Source: Calendula officinalis
Lineage: Eukaryota > Streptophyta > Magnoliopsida > Asterales > Asteraceae
DNA length: 64,000 bases
NCBI GenBank assembly: GCA_963853835.1
Contig: OY970823.1
Span: 66,783,845 to 66,847,844, forward strand
Direction of reading: 5' to 3'
The translations under genes were made by a program, and so were the position numbers. Below, in pieces: positions 46,206-56,650 of the stretch; position 1 is the stretch's first letter; every line of letters starts with the position of its first letter. The notes under the pieces are model-generated. The model had not been told where the DNA came from and did not search any database. It was given only the letters and a program-made list of their open reading frames with translations.

Positions 46206-47025
46206 TAGGGGTGCAATCAGGTCTGCTTTGTGTTAATGTGGGCTTGGATTAGTAGGTGGTGGGTTGGAATCAATCGATACAAACTAGGGGTGAACATTTG
46301 AACTAAAAAAACTGAACCGAAAACCGACCGAACAAAAGTGAAACCAAAAACATGTCGGTTCGGTTTCAGTTTTGAAAATTCACCATTTTCGGTTTCAGTT
46401 TTATTGGTTTCGGTTCAGTTCGGACCTCGGATAGGATGAGCATTTAGGCTAAAAAAAACCACACCGAAACCGATAACCTGTAATCGGTTTGGTTTGGGTG
46501 TTTAAAATTCGTCATTTTCAGTTTCGGTACGGTTTTTGGACCGTGCTCACCCCTAATTAAAACCCGGTCTGTTTAGGATTTCGGGTCAAAAAATAAACCC
46601 TAACCCGAACACATTTAAACTATGCTAACCCACTCACAACCCGTTTGACCCATATAACGTCTTAACATGTTAGTGCGTCAAATATGTTAGTGGGTCAGAA
46701 CCAGATTAGCGGGTCGGAAATAAAAAATTGGACCTAAACTCAATGCTAATCATGAGAAATTGACAGGTCAAACAGAAATTCGGAGTTGTTTTAACGGGTT
46801 TAATGAGATTTTATAGTATTTAAATACTTTTTTTAAAAACGGTATATAAAGTAAACGGATTCACATGTTGACCCATTTATAAGTCGACCCAAACCCAACT
46901 TAATTTATAAACATGTTGGACAGGTCGACATGGTTATAACCTGGACCCAATTAAACTTAATCAAAACCCGATTATTTTCATGTCAGGTTTGTGTGGGTGA
47001 CGAGTCTGAGAATTGCGGCACCCTG
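46206..47025. mobile_element. hAT-like MITE (AGGGGTGCAAT type), interrupted
   Basis: Left TAGGGGTGCAATCAGG and right GAATTGCGGCACCCTG are inverted and resemble the TIRs of 24628-25108; the interior also has AACCCG / CGGGT repeats. No clear TSD was found, so borders are approximate. A second MITE sits inside at 46285-46555. Confidence 0.55.
46285..46555. mobile_element. hAT-like MITE (TAGGGGTGAACA family), nested
   Basis: Ends TAGGGGTGAACATTTG and CGTGCTCACCCCTA; flanks ATACAAAC and ATTAAAAC agree at 6 of 8. Body of AACCGAAA / TTTCGGTT repeats. Same family as 19629-19896. Confidence 0.8.
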
Positions 47026-47749
47026 TTGTAAGTTCTTCCTTTGTTAAGTTTATTACAAGGATATAAGGTTGTTAGGCATCTTGGCAATGTTGGCTCAAAT
47101 CTTTACTAATCAATTATTGAATGTTGATATGGTAAGAACTTTATTGACTTTAAAATTCATTCTCACTATTAAAATGGTATATGATGTTATCTTCTTTATC
47201 CGTTGGAACTTTTAGTGCTTCCAACATACATCATCAACTTTTTGTTAATATATTTTAACATATGTTCATATGAAAGAATGTATTCAAGTACTTATTATTT
47301 TACACAAATATATTGTTAAAGAAAAAATAGCTGATAATAGCTTTTATGACAATATTTAAGGGAAAAAATTTAGTCCTTAAATTTACTATACAATTACTAT
47401 AAAAAAATCATTGCCCTAAAATTCTCTAACTATCAAGAGTGATTATGCTTGACTAGTTATCCATTAACAACATAATCAATTGTTAAAGGCCATGTTTACC
47501 CATATAATGAATTTTAGGATATTTATCTAAAATAAAAAGTTGGTCCTCTAAATTGTCAATCTTTTTTATATCAGAGTAGATTGTTTTTTCTTGGACCGAG
47601 TCTCATCCGAATACTACCAAAGTCAAATATAACACCAACAACGATACTTTGTCCCGTCAAAAACAAAGTACGAGTAATTTGAGATGTAAATAGTCATAAT
47701 TTTATCTTGAGTACATAGAATGCTTTCTAGTGCATGGTGGGGAAAAACG

Positions 47750-47924
47750 CAGGGAAGGTCCTAGTATGATTCACGAGGTTGTCCGTGCAACCCCTGAAAT
47801 TTTTCCGAATAGTGTTAAAATAGTGCTTACATTTTTTTTAATTTACTTTTTGTTAGTGTAGCACCCCTGCGAAAAAATGTGCAACGGTGACACCCTTAAA
47901 AAATTTTCCTGGGTCCGTCTACTG
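47750..47924. mobile_element. Degenerate hAT-like MITE
   Basis: Begins CAGGGAAGGTCCTAG and ends TGGGTCCGTCTACTG, with GTGCAACCCCTGAAA and TGTAGCACCCCTGCG inside, a pattern seen in a common plant hAT MITE family (cf. CAGGGGCGG at 55234). No convincing 8-bp TSD, so moderate confidence. Confidence 0.45.
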
Positions 47925-48988
47925 AAACAATATATGATATCTACATCAATAATTTCAAGGTTGATAGAGGTGTTTCCCATCAAAATTGAAGTCTAAATTC
48001 AATAATTATTCTGGAAATTTTCACACAATTTACTTAAATCATTTTTCCAATGAACTTTTTTGACTTGTAATGGAAAAAAGTTTATATGTGAATAACGTGC
48101 AACAACTTAACACGGTGTATTGACTTTGGAGAATTATTGGTAGGGTTAGAGTGGTGCCAATGGCACATCGGTTGAATGCATCTGCTTCATCAGGTTTTTC
48201 CAAACATTGGCACCGCTTAATGGTTGGGAGACTTCGGTTTTTTTTCTTCGCCTAACTGATGTGTAGAGAATTGGTAAATGTTGGACCAAAGAGGTATTTT
48301 AATATGTTGTTTAGTATGTGTATTTTATCATGATGAGTTCCAAAAAATAGGGAAGAAAATGTATTGTTAACATGTGTATGTTAGTTGAGTGGCAGTTGAA
48401 TTTCAGTTAACTTGAACTAATTTAATAAAATTGAAGGCATTAGTTGTGTCATGGTTATTCCGGTCTAATATGAAATCTGAAAGAATAAGACAATGTAACA
48501 ATCATAAGAAAATAATCTAAATAGCAACATACGAATATAAGTAGGCAACCACAAAACAGTAATTTACAAAAGCATTAAAAAAATCTTGAAAATAAGAACA
48601 TAAGAATATCATAGATAATTTAAAGAATTTCTGAGTCAACGTAAAAAGTATTTAACTTTTTTTTTAATTATCAGGTAATCACATTGGATGATCAATTCTT
48701 TTGTCAAAGAAAAAAAGATGAGGAAATCTTCAAAAAGTTGTGAAGTGTATGACGTGTTGGGTTCTGGTTTTATTTAGTCATAGTGGTATACTGGTATGCT
48801 CTTCAATGGTAAGCTATTCAATCCTATTGTAAAATTTTAGCCATTTTGAGTAAAATTTTAATATTAATCTACTTCATTTATTAATATATCACAAATTTTT
48901 CCACAATAAACAAAAGTGTTGTTTGAACTTTAAGACTTTTTATTTAAAGAAAAAGTGCCAAATACATTATAAGGTTTCTATAATATAG

Positions 48989-49368
48989 CAGGGCCGGCCC
49001 TGAGTTTATCAGGGCCCTAGGCGAATTTTAGTTGTGAGACCCTATTGTAATCGTAAAAATAAATGTCAATGCAAAAGGTAACAAAAAATTGTCGAATAAA
49101 TTACTCATATAAACATGGTGCGTTAACATTTCAGAGGCAAAAGTACGAAGCACTGAAATGAAAAACTCAACATATGAACTAAAGAAAGTAAAATATATAC
49201 CTTAGAAATTTGACTTGTATCTCCTTCGCATTATGCATATTGGCATAGAATATAATTATAACTTTACCATGATATAAAATTATAAATAAGGGTGTAAAAT
49301 ATGGGCCCCAAATTTAGTTTTTGGCTATAGGCGTGGGCCTATAACTCCTTTGCTTAGGGCCGGTAGTG
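48989..49368. mobile_element. hAT-like MITE (CAGGGCCGGCCCTG family)
   Basis: Left end CAGGGCCGGCCCTGA; right end ...TTAGGGCCGGTAGTG, a mutated inverse. Perfect 8-bp TSD TAATATAG (48981-48988 and 49369-49376). 380 bp, non-coding. Confidence 0.9.
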
Positions 49369-49718
49369 TAATATAGTATAATTTCGTAATGACATACATA
49401 TATATAATTTTAAACAGACGATTACTTGCCTAAAGTCCATTAACACCGTAAAAGTTACTGTGTTAGTTATTAACTACAAATAAGCTAAAATGTATAGCTA
49501 AAATCGAGAAATTAACCTATTATACAATTATGATTCAATTCATCGTTAAATTAGTGTTCACAAAAAGTTGACCGAGTTAACAATTTGGTTGGTAAAAAAA
49601 TTGAAAAGGAGGCAAACAAATTTATGTCTACACATGACAGCCGCAACTTCCATTATTAAACAAATTAATTAATAAAACTTCTAAAATATAATTTAAAATA
49701 GCATATACATTATATATA

Positions 49719-49915
49719 GGGTTTGGCTAACTCATGCCCTAAGGGCATGAGATTAGAAGTATTAATTGAACAAAATATTCCTAACAAAACAAAAAATGCA
49801 TTAAATGGAGTCTAATTGTTACAACTATTAAATGTAGTTTTCAATATAAAAGGTAAATGTAACTTCAATCAATGCATCTAATCTCATGCCCTTAGGGCAT
49901 GAGTTAGAAAAACCC
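49719..49915. mobile_element. Small MULE-like MITE with palindromic TIRs, copy A
   Basis: TIRs start GGGTTTGGCTAACTC / GAGTTAGAAAAACCC and each contains a perfect 21-nt palindrome centred on CATGCCC(T/A)...GGGCATG (49731-49751 and 49883-49903). Flanking 9-mers TTATATATA and ATATATATA match at 8 of 9, in AT-rich DNA. Two further copies (53153, 59371) support the borders. 197 bp. Confidence 0.75.
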
Positions 49916-51420
49916 ATATATATATACGGTTAGAATCGGGTGATGATTCAAAAATAGGTGAAAATTGTAAGGATAATTTCCAACTAATCATTTAAAAATA
50001 TTGGTTTAATATCATAAATTTTGAATCTTTATTTTTTTTCATCGAGAAAAATTGGGTCATTACCATGAAATATTGCATCATTATAAAAAAAAATTGGATC
50101 ATTATCAGTCCTTACTGGTTGTATATAACACTACATAAAACTAATAAATATTTAAAGATGATGAAAATGTTAAATTATATAGAGTTAGATAATATTAAAA
50201 GTGTATAAATATAATGAAAACAAGTAACAAATGTATTCTTAGTTAGATCGTTAAGGACTTAAGATGATTGGTGTGTAAGCATGAAGATTAGAGTTTGGAT
50301 CCTTCTGTTTTTTTATTATATATATTTTTCAATTAATATTTAAAAATAATCTAACGGTTCATGGACTTTTTTAATTAACTTTACAAAAATACTAAATAAC
50401 CTCTTATTTTACATAAAATATTCATATTTAACACCTTCTCCTTGTATGTTATTTTTTGTCAAAGATTTGTCAATATAGCGCTCCTTTTAACTATTAGTAT
50501 TATTATTGATTTATGGTTATATTTTCGATAAATCAAAACCAATTTAGATTAAAATTTCATTTCATGTAAAAATATACGCTTTACATACCGCCGCAACGCG
50601 CGGACATTTAACGCTTGTTATAAACTAATACAAGATGTGTGAATAATGACAGCTATATATTTACTTTTTCGGATGGAAAAATATGTACAAGAAACGAAAC
50701 AGAAATTATAAAATTCGGCCAGTATATTTGTGTATAGGCCCAGCCCAAAAGTAGTCACGGCCTGTCAGACAAACCGTGATAAATACTATATGCTTGGATA
50801 ATTGGATTTTGATGCAAATATAATTATAGGCTATAGCTATTGTCTTCATTCATGTTTTAAATCATCGTATCATAGTTTAGTTTAATGGTAAGAGCACATA
50901 AATAACATTTTAAATATCACGATCTGATTCTCCTTTTAGATAAATATTTATCAAATCACCGGATGAAGTTTCAGGATCAACTACAACAACGATAAGGTCA
51001 CACATATTTTGAGTATAAGCTCGGCTACAACGAAAAGGCCTTGTAAACAGGAATATGTTTAACATGCTTTATAGCTGCAACAATATTAGAGGGAAAAAAA
51101 TTGTACTTGAATTTTTAGTACAATTTCGTAGGTTTATTAGGCTTTAGTTTGTTAAGAAATCTATTTATTCTTTGTGGGTCAACAAACGAGAGGATTAATA
51201 AGTTAAAGTGATACCAAAATGACCGACTTCATTCAAAACATTAGTATCTCACATCGATCAATATGTGAGAAAATCGGTATGTGCTTCGAGTAATTGTAGA
51301 ATATCCGTAAAGGTTCTAATGTGCTAAAATTGCCGCTCTCTGACTTGTTCTTAGTAATTCACAAGCCGATACATTGTTAAAATAATCTTATAATATCCGT
51401 GGGCTAGATTATTGAATATG
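49916..51420. other. Intergenic with a Helitron-like 3' end
   Basis: No gene supported. At 50588-50628 the text CCGCCGCAACGCGCGG, followed by ACTAA and T, looks like a Helitron 3' hairpin and CTRR-T terminus on the plus strand. The matching 5' TC end was not found. The rest is AT-rich. Confidence 0.4.
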
Positions 51421-53140
51421 CATGATTCGTTATGTCATATGGGAGTTGAAGTAGGTAATAAACTCCAAAGAAGAATAAAGAATGGTAATTAAGTCAACTA
51501 GGTTTTGGAAAGATAGATGGCTTAATTCCAAACCGCTTATGGAGGTGTTTCCTAGACTGTACCGGTTGGAGAATCATCAAGATTGCACGGTCTTTTCTAG
51601 ATTGGCAAATAATACGGTTTCTTGGTATTGGTCAAGAGTTATAAGGGGAAGTAGAGAGATGTCATATATAAATGATTTATCGTTGTTAATTTCTGAGGTG
51701 ACTCTCATGGACGGTGAGGATGTTTGGTAGTGGGATGTTGGTAGTAATGGTTTTTATGAGATGAATCATATGAGAAATTATGTTGATGGTGTGTTGCTTC
51801 CGAGTCATGACAAGTGTACTAGGTGGAATGTCTTGGTTCCTAGAAAAGGTAATATTCTAAGGTGGAGGGTGTATATGGATAGAATTCCTACTCGAATTAA
51901 TCTTCTTTTTAGATGAGTTCAAATAGATGATATAGTGTGTGATAGTTGTGGCCATGATGTTGAAGATAGAGATCACACATTTTGGAATTGTGAAGTTGCT
52001 TCTGAGGTGTGGAGTGCCGTATTTCGATGGCTGTGTATTCCACGACCGACCGGTGAGAATTTTAAACATATGTCAAACTGGTTGGATTTGGAACAATCGA
52101 GTTCTAATAGATTTTTGATTATTGATGTCATTTATTCTACAACGATATGTGTGCTTTGGAAGTATCGAAATAGAGTCATTTCTAAAGAAAACAAAATCTG
52201 AAAAGATATGATAGTTGATTTTATTAAAGATTATGCGTATAGAGAAAAACGTTCATGGAGGTCCATCATTTTTATCAAGTCCCGATGAACAAAAATCTCA
52301 ACCATTGATCAATAAGATCTAATGGTCAAGATTAATCACATATTTTATACATAAAGGGGTATTTTGGTCATTTGGCACTTAAAATTTTTGTTATTTGTTA
52401 TTTTTTATTTTAAATTTTTTTATTTTTAAATTTTTTTAATTGAGGGGTATTTTGGTTATTTTGAAAAAAAATATTTATTTTTATTCTTTATTTTAAATTT
52501 TTTATTTTTTTATTATTATTTTTTCATTAATAAAAAATAATGTGATTGCATAGTATTGCATTCTGAATCACATGTGATTGAACTAAAACATCAAATTTGT
52601 TAAAATATATAATCACATGTGATTTTACACTAAAATCACATGTGATTACTGTAAAATCACATGTGATTAAGTCATACACGTAATTATCAAATAAATATTA
52701 TTTTTTAATTAAAAAAATTAATAAAATAAATAAAAAATTAAAAAAAATTGAAATTTTTTTTAAGTGCCAAATGACCAAAATACCTCTTCATAATAAAAAA
52801 AATAAAAAAAAAATAAAAAAAATGTAAAATAAAAAAAAATATTTTTATTTTTTTAAAATGACCAAAATGCCCCTCTATATATAAAATATGTGATTAATCT
52901 TGACCATTATATCTTATTGATCAATGGTTGAGATTTGTTCCTCGAGACTTCCTAAAACTAATGGACCTCCTTGAACGCAACTCTATGCGTATAATCGGAT
53001 ACGTAATAGATAAATAAGTTTTGTTTTACTTGGGTAGATTGGCTTTTAAATCCTTTAAACAGTTTATAATTTTGCTAACTTCTCGCTAGTTGTTTTGTGT
53101 TTTATTGAATGCCGTTTCTAAATAAAAAAACATCTTGTAA
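51420..53140 (+). pseudogene. LINE ORF2 C-terminal relic, interrupted by a MULE
   Basis: Frames at 51420-52200 read GVEVGNKLQRRIKNGN, then (frame-shifted) STRFWKDRW, WYWSRVIRG, RWRVYMDRIPTRINLLFR and the zinc motif CDSCGHDVEDRDHTFWNC, as in the end of plant LINE ORF2 (zf-RVT). Stops at 51728 and 51916 and a frameshift near 51480 kill it. The tail continues VDFIKDYAYR up to 52241, where a MULE inserted, and resumes after 52994. The 3' limit near 53140 is approximate and no TSD was recognised. It is older than the LINE at 444-1608. Confidence 0.75.
52242..52983. mobile_element. MULE-type non-autonomous element with AATCACATGTGATT palindromes
   Basis: TIRs of about 100 bp: left GAGAAAAACGTTCATGGAGG, right (inverted) GAGTTGCGTTCAAGGAGGTC, continuing with near-identical ATCTCAACCATTGATCAATA on both arms. 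Perfect 10-bp TSD TATGCGTATA (52232-52241 and 52984-52993). The centre is AT-rich with four copies of AATCACATGTGATT or close variants (52563-52665). TIRs and plan match the large element at 26537-36729. 742 bp, non-coding. Confidence 0.9.
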
Positions 53141-53152
53141 TTATTCATAAAT

Positions 53153-53350
53153 GGGTTTTTCTAACTCATGCCCTAAGGGCATGAGCTAAGAAGCATTTAT
53201 TGATGTTATAATTACCATATAGGTTAAAAATTGTATTTAAAAACAGTTAATTTTATATTTTATTTAATGCATTTTTCAATATGATAGGAAACAATTTGTT
53301 CAATAAATACTTCTTAGCTCATGCCCTTAGGGCATGAGTTAGCCCAACCC
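53153..53350. mobile_element. Small MULE-like MITE with palindromic TIRs, copy B
   Basis: TIRs GGGTTTTTCTAACTC / GAGTTAGCCCAACCC with the CATGCCC...GGGCATG palindromes at 53165-53185 and 53318-53338. 9-bp TSD TTCATAAAT / TTCATAATT, one mismatch. 198 bp. Confidence 0.83.
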
Positions 53351-53531
53351 TTCATAATTTTATCGTCTTATTGTCTTAGTCAATAGTAATAGTAGATATC
53401 CCCAATGATACTTTATTTTTTCCCCTCTAAAAAGGTGTTTCTATATTTATAACAAGTTTCCTTAGGGATTTCTAATTTTCTGTACGTTGGTCATCTAATA
53501 AATGTTTACGTGTAGATAAGATCGAATATGC

Positions 53532-55157
53532 TGTAACGACCCGAAATTTGTAAATAAATAAATTGAATAAAAATATGGTAAATAAGGATAAATCGTTTAC
53601 GTTTGGAGACCGTATGAGAAAGCTATGGGCGAAACCGGGTCGAGACAACAACCGAAAAGTGCAGCCTGCTGCACTTGAGAAGTTCACGCCGTGAACTTGG
53701 AGTTCCCGATCGGGAACTCCGTCCAGGGATTTATGGTTTTTGACTCATGAAGTTCACGCCTAAGTAACGATCGGGAAAAGATCACGTTTCGCAAAGTAAG
53801 CGACGCGAAGTGGAGTTCGCGTCGTGAACTCTGGACGACAGCATTAAAGTCGGGTTTTGGCTCATTTAATGCATTTCAAAACCCTAGTTTTTATCTTTGG
53901 CGATTTTGGAGCTCTAGTGCAGATTGTGGTTGATCTCTTCACAAATCTTTGGTAGATTTCACTCCTAGGTGAAGATTAAAGGTATATCTTCACTCCTTGA
54001 TCTTTGTAGCTTTATATCTATGTATTTTGATGGTTGGGTTTGAAACCCTAGTTATTGGGGGTTATGGTTTATGGTGAATAAATGATGTATACACTTAATA
54101 GATGGTATACTAACAAAGGAAACAAGTGTATGATTTCGATTGGTAAGAATCTTAAGGGTTGGTTAAACCTAGGGTTTGGTAAATCACCATAATTGGGGAA
54201 AATGTTAGTTAATGGTAATTAGAGGTTAATGGATACATTATTGGTAGTATGAGATGTTGAACATCTTGTGATCATTGTATTAGGCTTTCGGTGACATCTT
54301 GGAAAGTCGGTGAATTTGTGAAGCAAGAGATTTGGTGGCAAGAATTCGGTTGGAGCATCTTATTGCTAAGGTGAGTACGTGTGGAAATTTACTGAGTACA
54401 TAGCCTATGAAATCCCTTTATTACTTGTGTTATGGTCTATTTGCTTAATTGTGTAGACTAGTAGTTAGTAGTTAGTTATACCGATAATAGTATTGAACTA
54501 ACTTGTTTGTTGATAGACGTGATAGCTGAGAGCTAGATTGACATAACCATTGAGTTATGATATGTTGAGATGATGTGATGATGCGGGGGACCCCTGGTCA
54601 TGAGGTGTGGTGTGAGGGGCAGTTGGGTGGATTCCCATCGACTCCACCACGATAGTAGTCTTGCTAACTGGAGGTAGTCCGGTGAGTAAGGCAGGTATTG
54701 GTAGATTGGGCGAATCCCTCTTGCCGGTATCTTGAGGCTTATTAATGGCGATGGATTTTGGTTAATAAGTCAGGGTGGTTCTAGTTAGTTCGGGGGCAAC
54801 CCGATAACTAGATATGATTGCTAGGAAAGCAAAGTATTAGAGTCACAATAGGGTGACTAAACCCATGTAGCTCACGAGACGTTTTGTCTCACGTACTCCT
54901 TGTTTGTTTTGCTATGTACTCAGGTTCGGGATAGAAGGTTTAGGTACGCATGGATAGAGATGCGGGGCCTAGAGTAGAAGAACTTTAGATTGGATTTATG
55001 CTTAGCTTTGGTTTTGATCTATTTTGTAACACCAAACTTTATACTCTGATTTTCATACCAAAGGTTTTTGTAAATCCATATTTTGGAATAGTTCTTCTAT
55101 TTATGAAAAATGATTCATTTTGGGCAAATATTTTGTATTAAAATTTGAGGTGTTACA
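53532..55157 (+). mobile_element. Solo LTR related to the intact Gypsy element
   Basis: Starts TGTAACGACCCGAAATTTG and ends GAGGTGTTACA like the LTRs at 27221 and 33843, and shares long stretches with them. Perfect 5-bp TSD TATGC (53527-53531 and 55158-55162). Length 1626 bp. It differs by having one hairpin unit in place of five and a different palindrome set at 53659-53720: GTGCAGC-CT-GCTGCAC, then a 9-1-9 palindrome on TTCACG-C-CGTGAA, then a perfect 22-bp palindrome at 53699-53720. Gypsy interior absent, so it formed by LTR recombination. Confidence 0.93.
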
Positions 55158-55233
55158 TATGCGATCTCTATGAGATAGTTTTAAAATACTGCTAAGCTAT
55201 TACGAAATGATTTCTAGCAACCTTATACACAAC

Positions 55234-55643
55234 CAGGGGCGGTTCTAGGGGGTGGGCATGGTGGGCGTCTGCCCACCACAAAAGTTTTCCGATTAGTATT
55301 AATTTTTTTATGTATCTGGCTTTTACTTATAATGTATAAGCGATAACTATTTCACGTCGTATATTAGCTTAGTGGTTAACTTATATATATCTTAAACATA
55401 TAAATTAAGTTCAGGTCCCTTTCATATGCATTTTTTTAAAAAAAAAATTCCTTATTTCCTTTTTAATGTTTTTTTACTGTATTTTCCACTAAAATTTTCT
55501 TTTCTTTTTACTAATTTCCCTCGTTTTTTCTTAGTTTAAAAATGTTATGTTTGCAATTTAACCTTAAAAAAATATTACTCAAAAACCTGACTTCCACTTT
55601 AAAATTTCGACCACCTTTGAAAATTATACTGATACCACCAGTG
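55234..55643. mobile_element. hAT-like MITE (CAGGGGCGGTTCTAG family)
   Basis: Starts CAGGGGCGGTTCTAGGG; ends ...ACCACCAGTG; perfect 8-bp TSD TACACAAC (55226-55233 and 55644-55651). The TIRs are poorly paired at the right end. The centre includes a tRNA-like A box (TAGCTTAGTGGTTAA) and a weak B box, a feature seen in some members of this class. Confidence 0.85.
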
Positions 55644-55793
55644 TACACAACCAAAGTCGTTCGGTTCGTTGTGGATTTTTGTGTCATAGAATTTTAAGAT
55701 TTTAAAATCTAAAGGGGGGATTCTTGGGAGCTAAGAAAAAACAAAAGAAGCTTTTGATTGTGACTAATAAGAGGAAAGCTTTAGGTGTTGTTT

Positions 55794-56647
55794 GGTTCGC
55801 AGAATGTTTCTGATGGAATTGGAATCTAGAAAGGAATTGGAATCCATCAGGAATTGAAATCCAATTCCATACTCTGTTTGGTTGGCATGGAAGGGAATTG
55901 GAATCCAATTCAATATTCTGTTTGGTCGACATGAATTGGAATTGCAATTATCTAAAATGACGAATTTACCCTTATTAATGGTAGTGGTTGGTTGGTAGTG
56001 GTGGGTGGTGGTGGTGGCGGTGGGTAGTGGTGGGTGGTGGTGCTGGTGGGTGGTTGTGGTGGCGGTGGGTGGTGGTGATGGTGGATGGTGGATGGTGGCG
56101 ACGGTGGATGATGGTGGTGGTGGCGGGTGGTGGCGGTGGTGGTGGTGACGGTGGTTGGTGGTGGTTGGTGATGGCGGTGGTTGGTGGTGGTTGGTGGTGG
56201 CGGTGGTTGGTGGTGGCGGTGGTTGGTGATGACGGTGGGTGGTGGTTAGTGATGGCGGTGGGTGGTGGTTGATGGTTGATGGTGGTGGCGGTGGGTGGTG
56301 GTTGATGGTGGTGGCGGCGGTGGTCGGTGGCGGTTGGTGATGGTGGTGGCGGTAGGTGGTTGTGGCGGTGACGGTTGGTGGTGGTGGCGGTGGGTGGCGG
56401 TGGGTGGAGGTGGGTGGAGGTGGTGGCGGTAGGTGAAGGGTATAAAGGTAAAATAAACATTCCATCCAATCTTGGAATTCAATTCCATCAATATTTGGAT
56501 GGAATTGAGATTCCTTCATTTGGTGGAATGTTTCCATCATTTAGGAATCCAATTTCATCCATTTTTTTGAACCAAACACTGGAATCTGATGGAATTGGAT
56601 TCCAATTCCCCCAGATTCCATTACTTTCCAGCGAACCAAACACCACC
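55794..56647. mobile_element. PIF/Harbinger-like non-autonomous element with GGT-repeat expansion
   Basis: TIRs GGTGTTGTTTGGTTCGC / GCGAACCAAACACCACC with the 3-bp TSD TTA (55791-55793 and 56648-56650). Subterminal GGAATTGGAATCCAATTCC-type palindromes as in 19249-20134. More than half of the 854 bp is a GGTGGT-like expansion. Confidence 0.87.
55978..56440. repeat. GGT/GGCGGT imperfect tandem array
   Basis: About 460 bp of GGTGGTGG, GGCGGTGGTTGGTGG and GATGGCGGTGG units. Gives long low-complexity frames in five of six frames (Trp/Gly-rich, or Pro/His/Thr-rich on the other strand) that are not genes. Confidence 0.95.
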
Positions 56648-56650
56648 TTA

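Noticed and set aside
55764..56540. 258-aa Pro/His/Thr-rich frame and its neighbours
   Set aside because: Translation of the GGT/ACC array inside a Harbinger-like element; four other frames are equally open.
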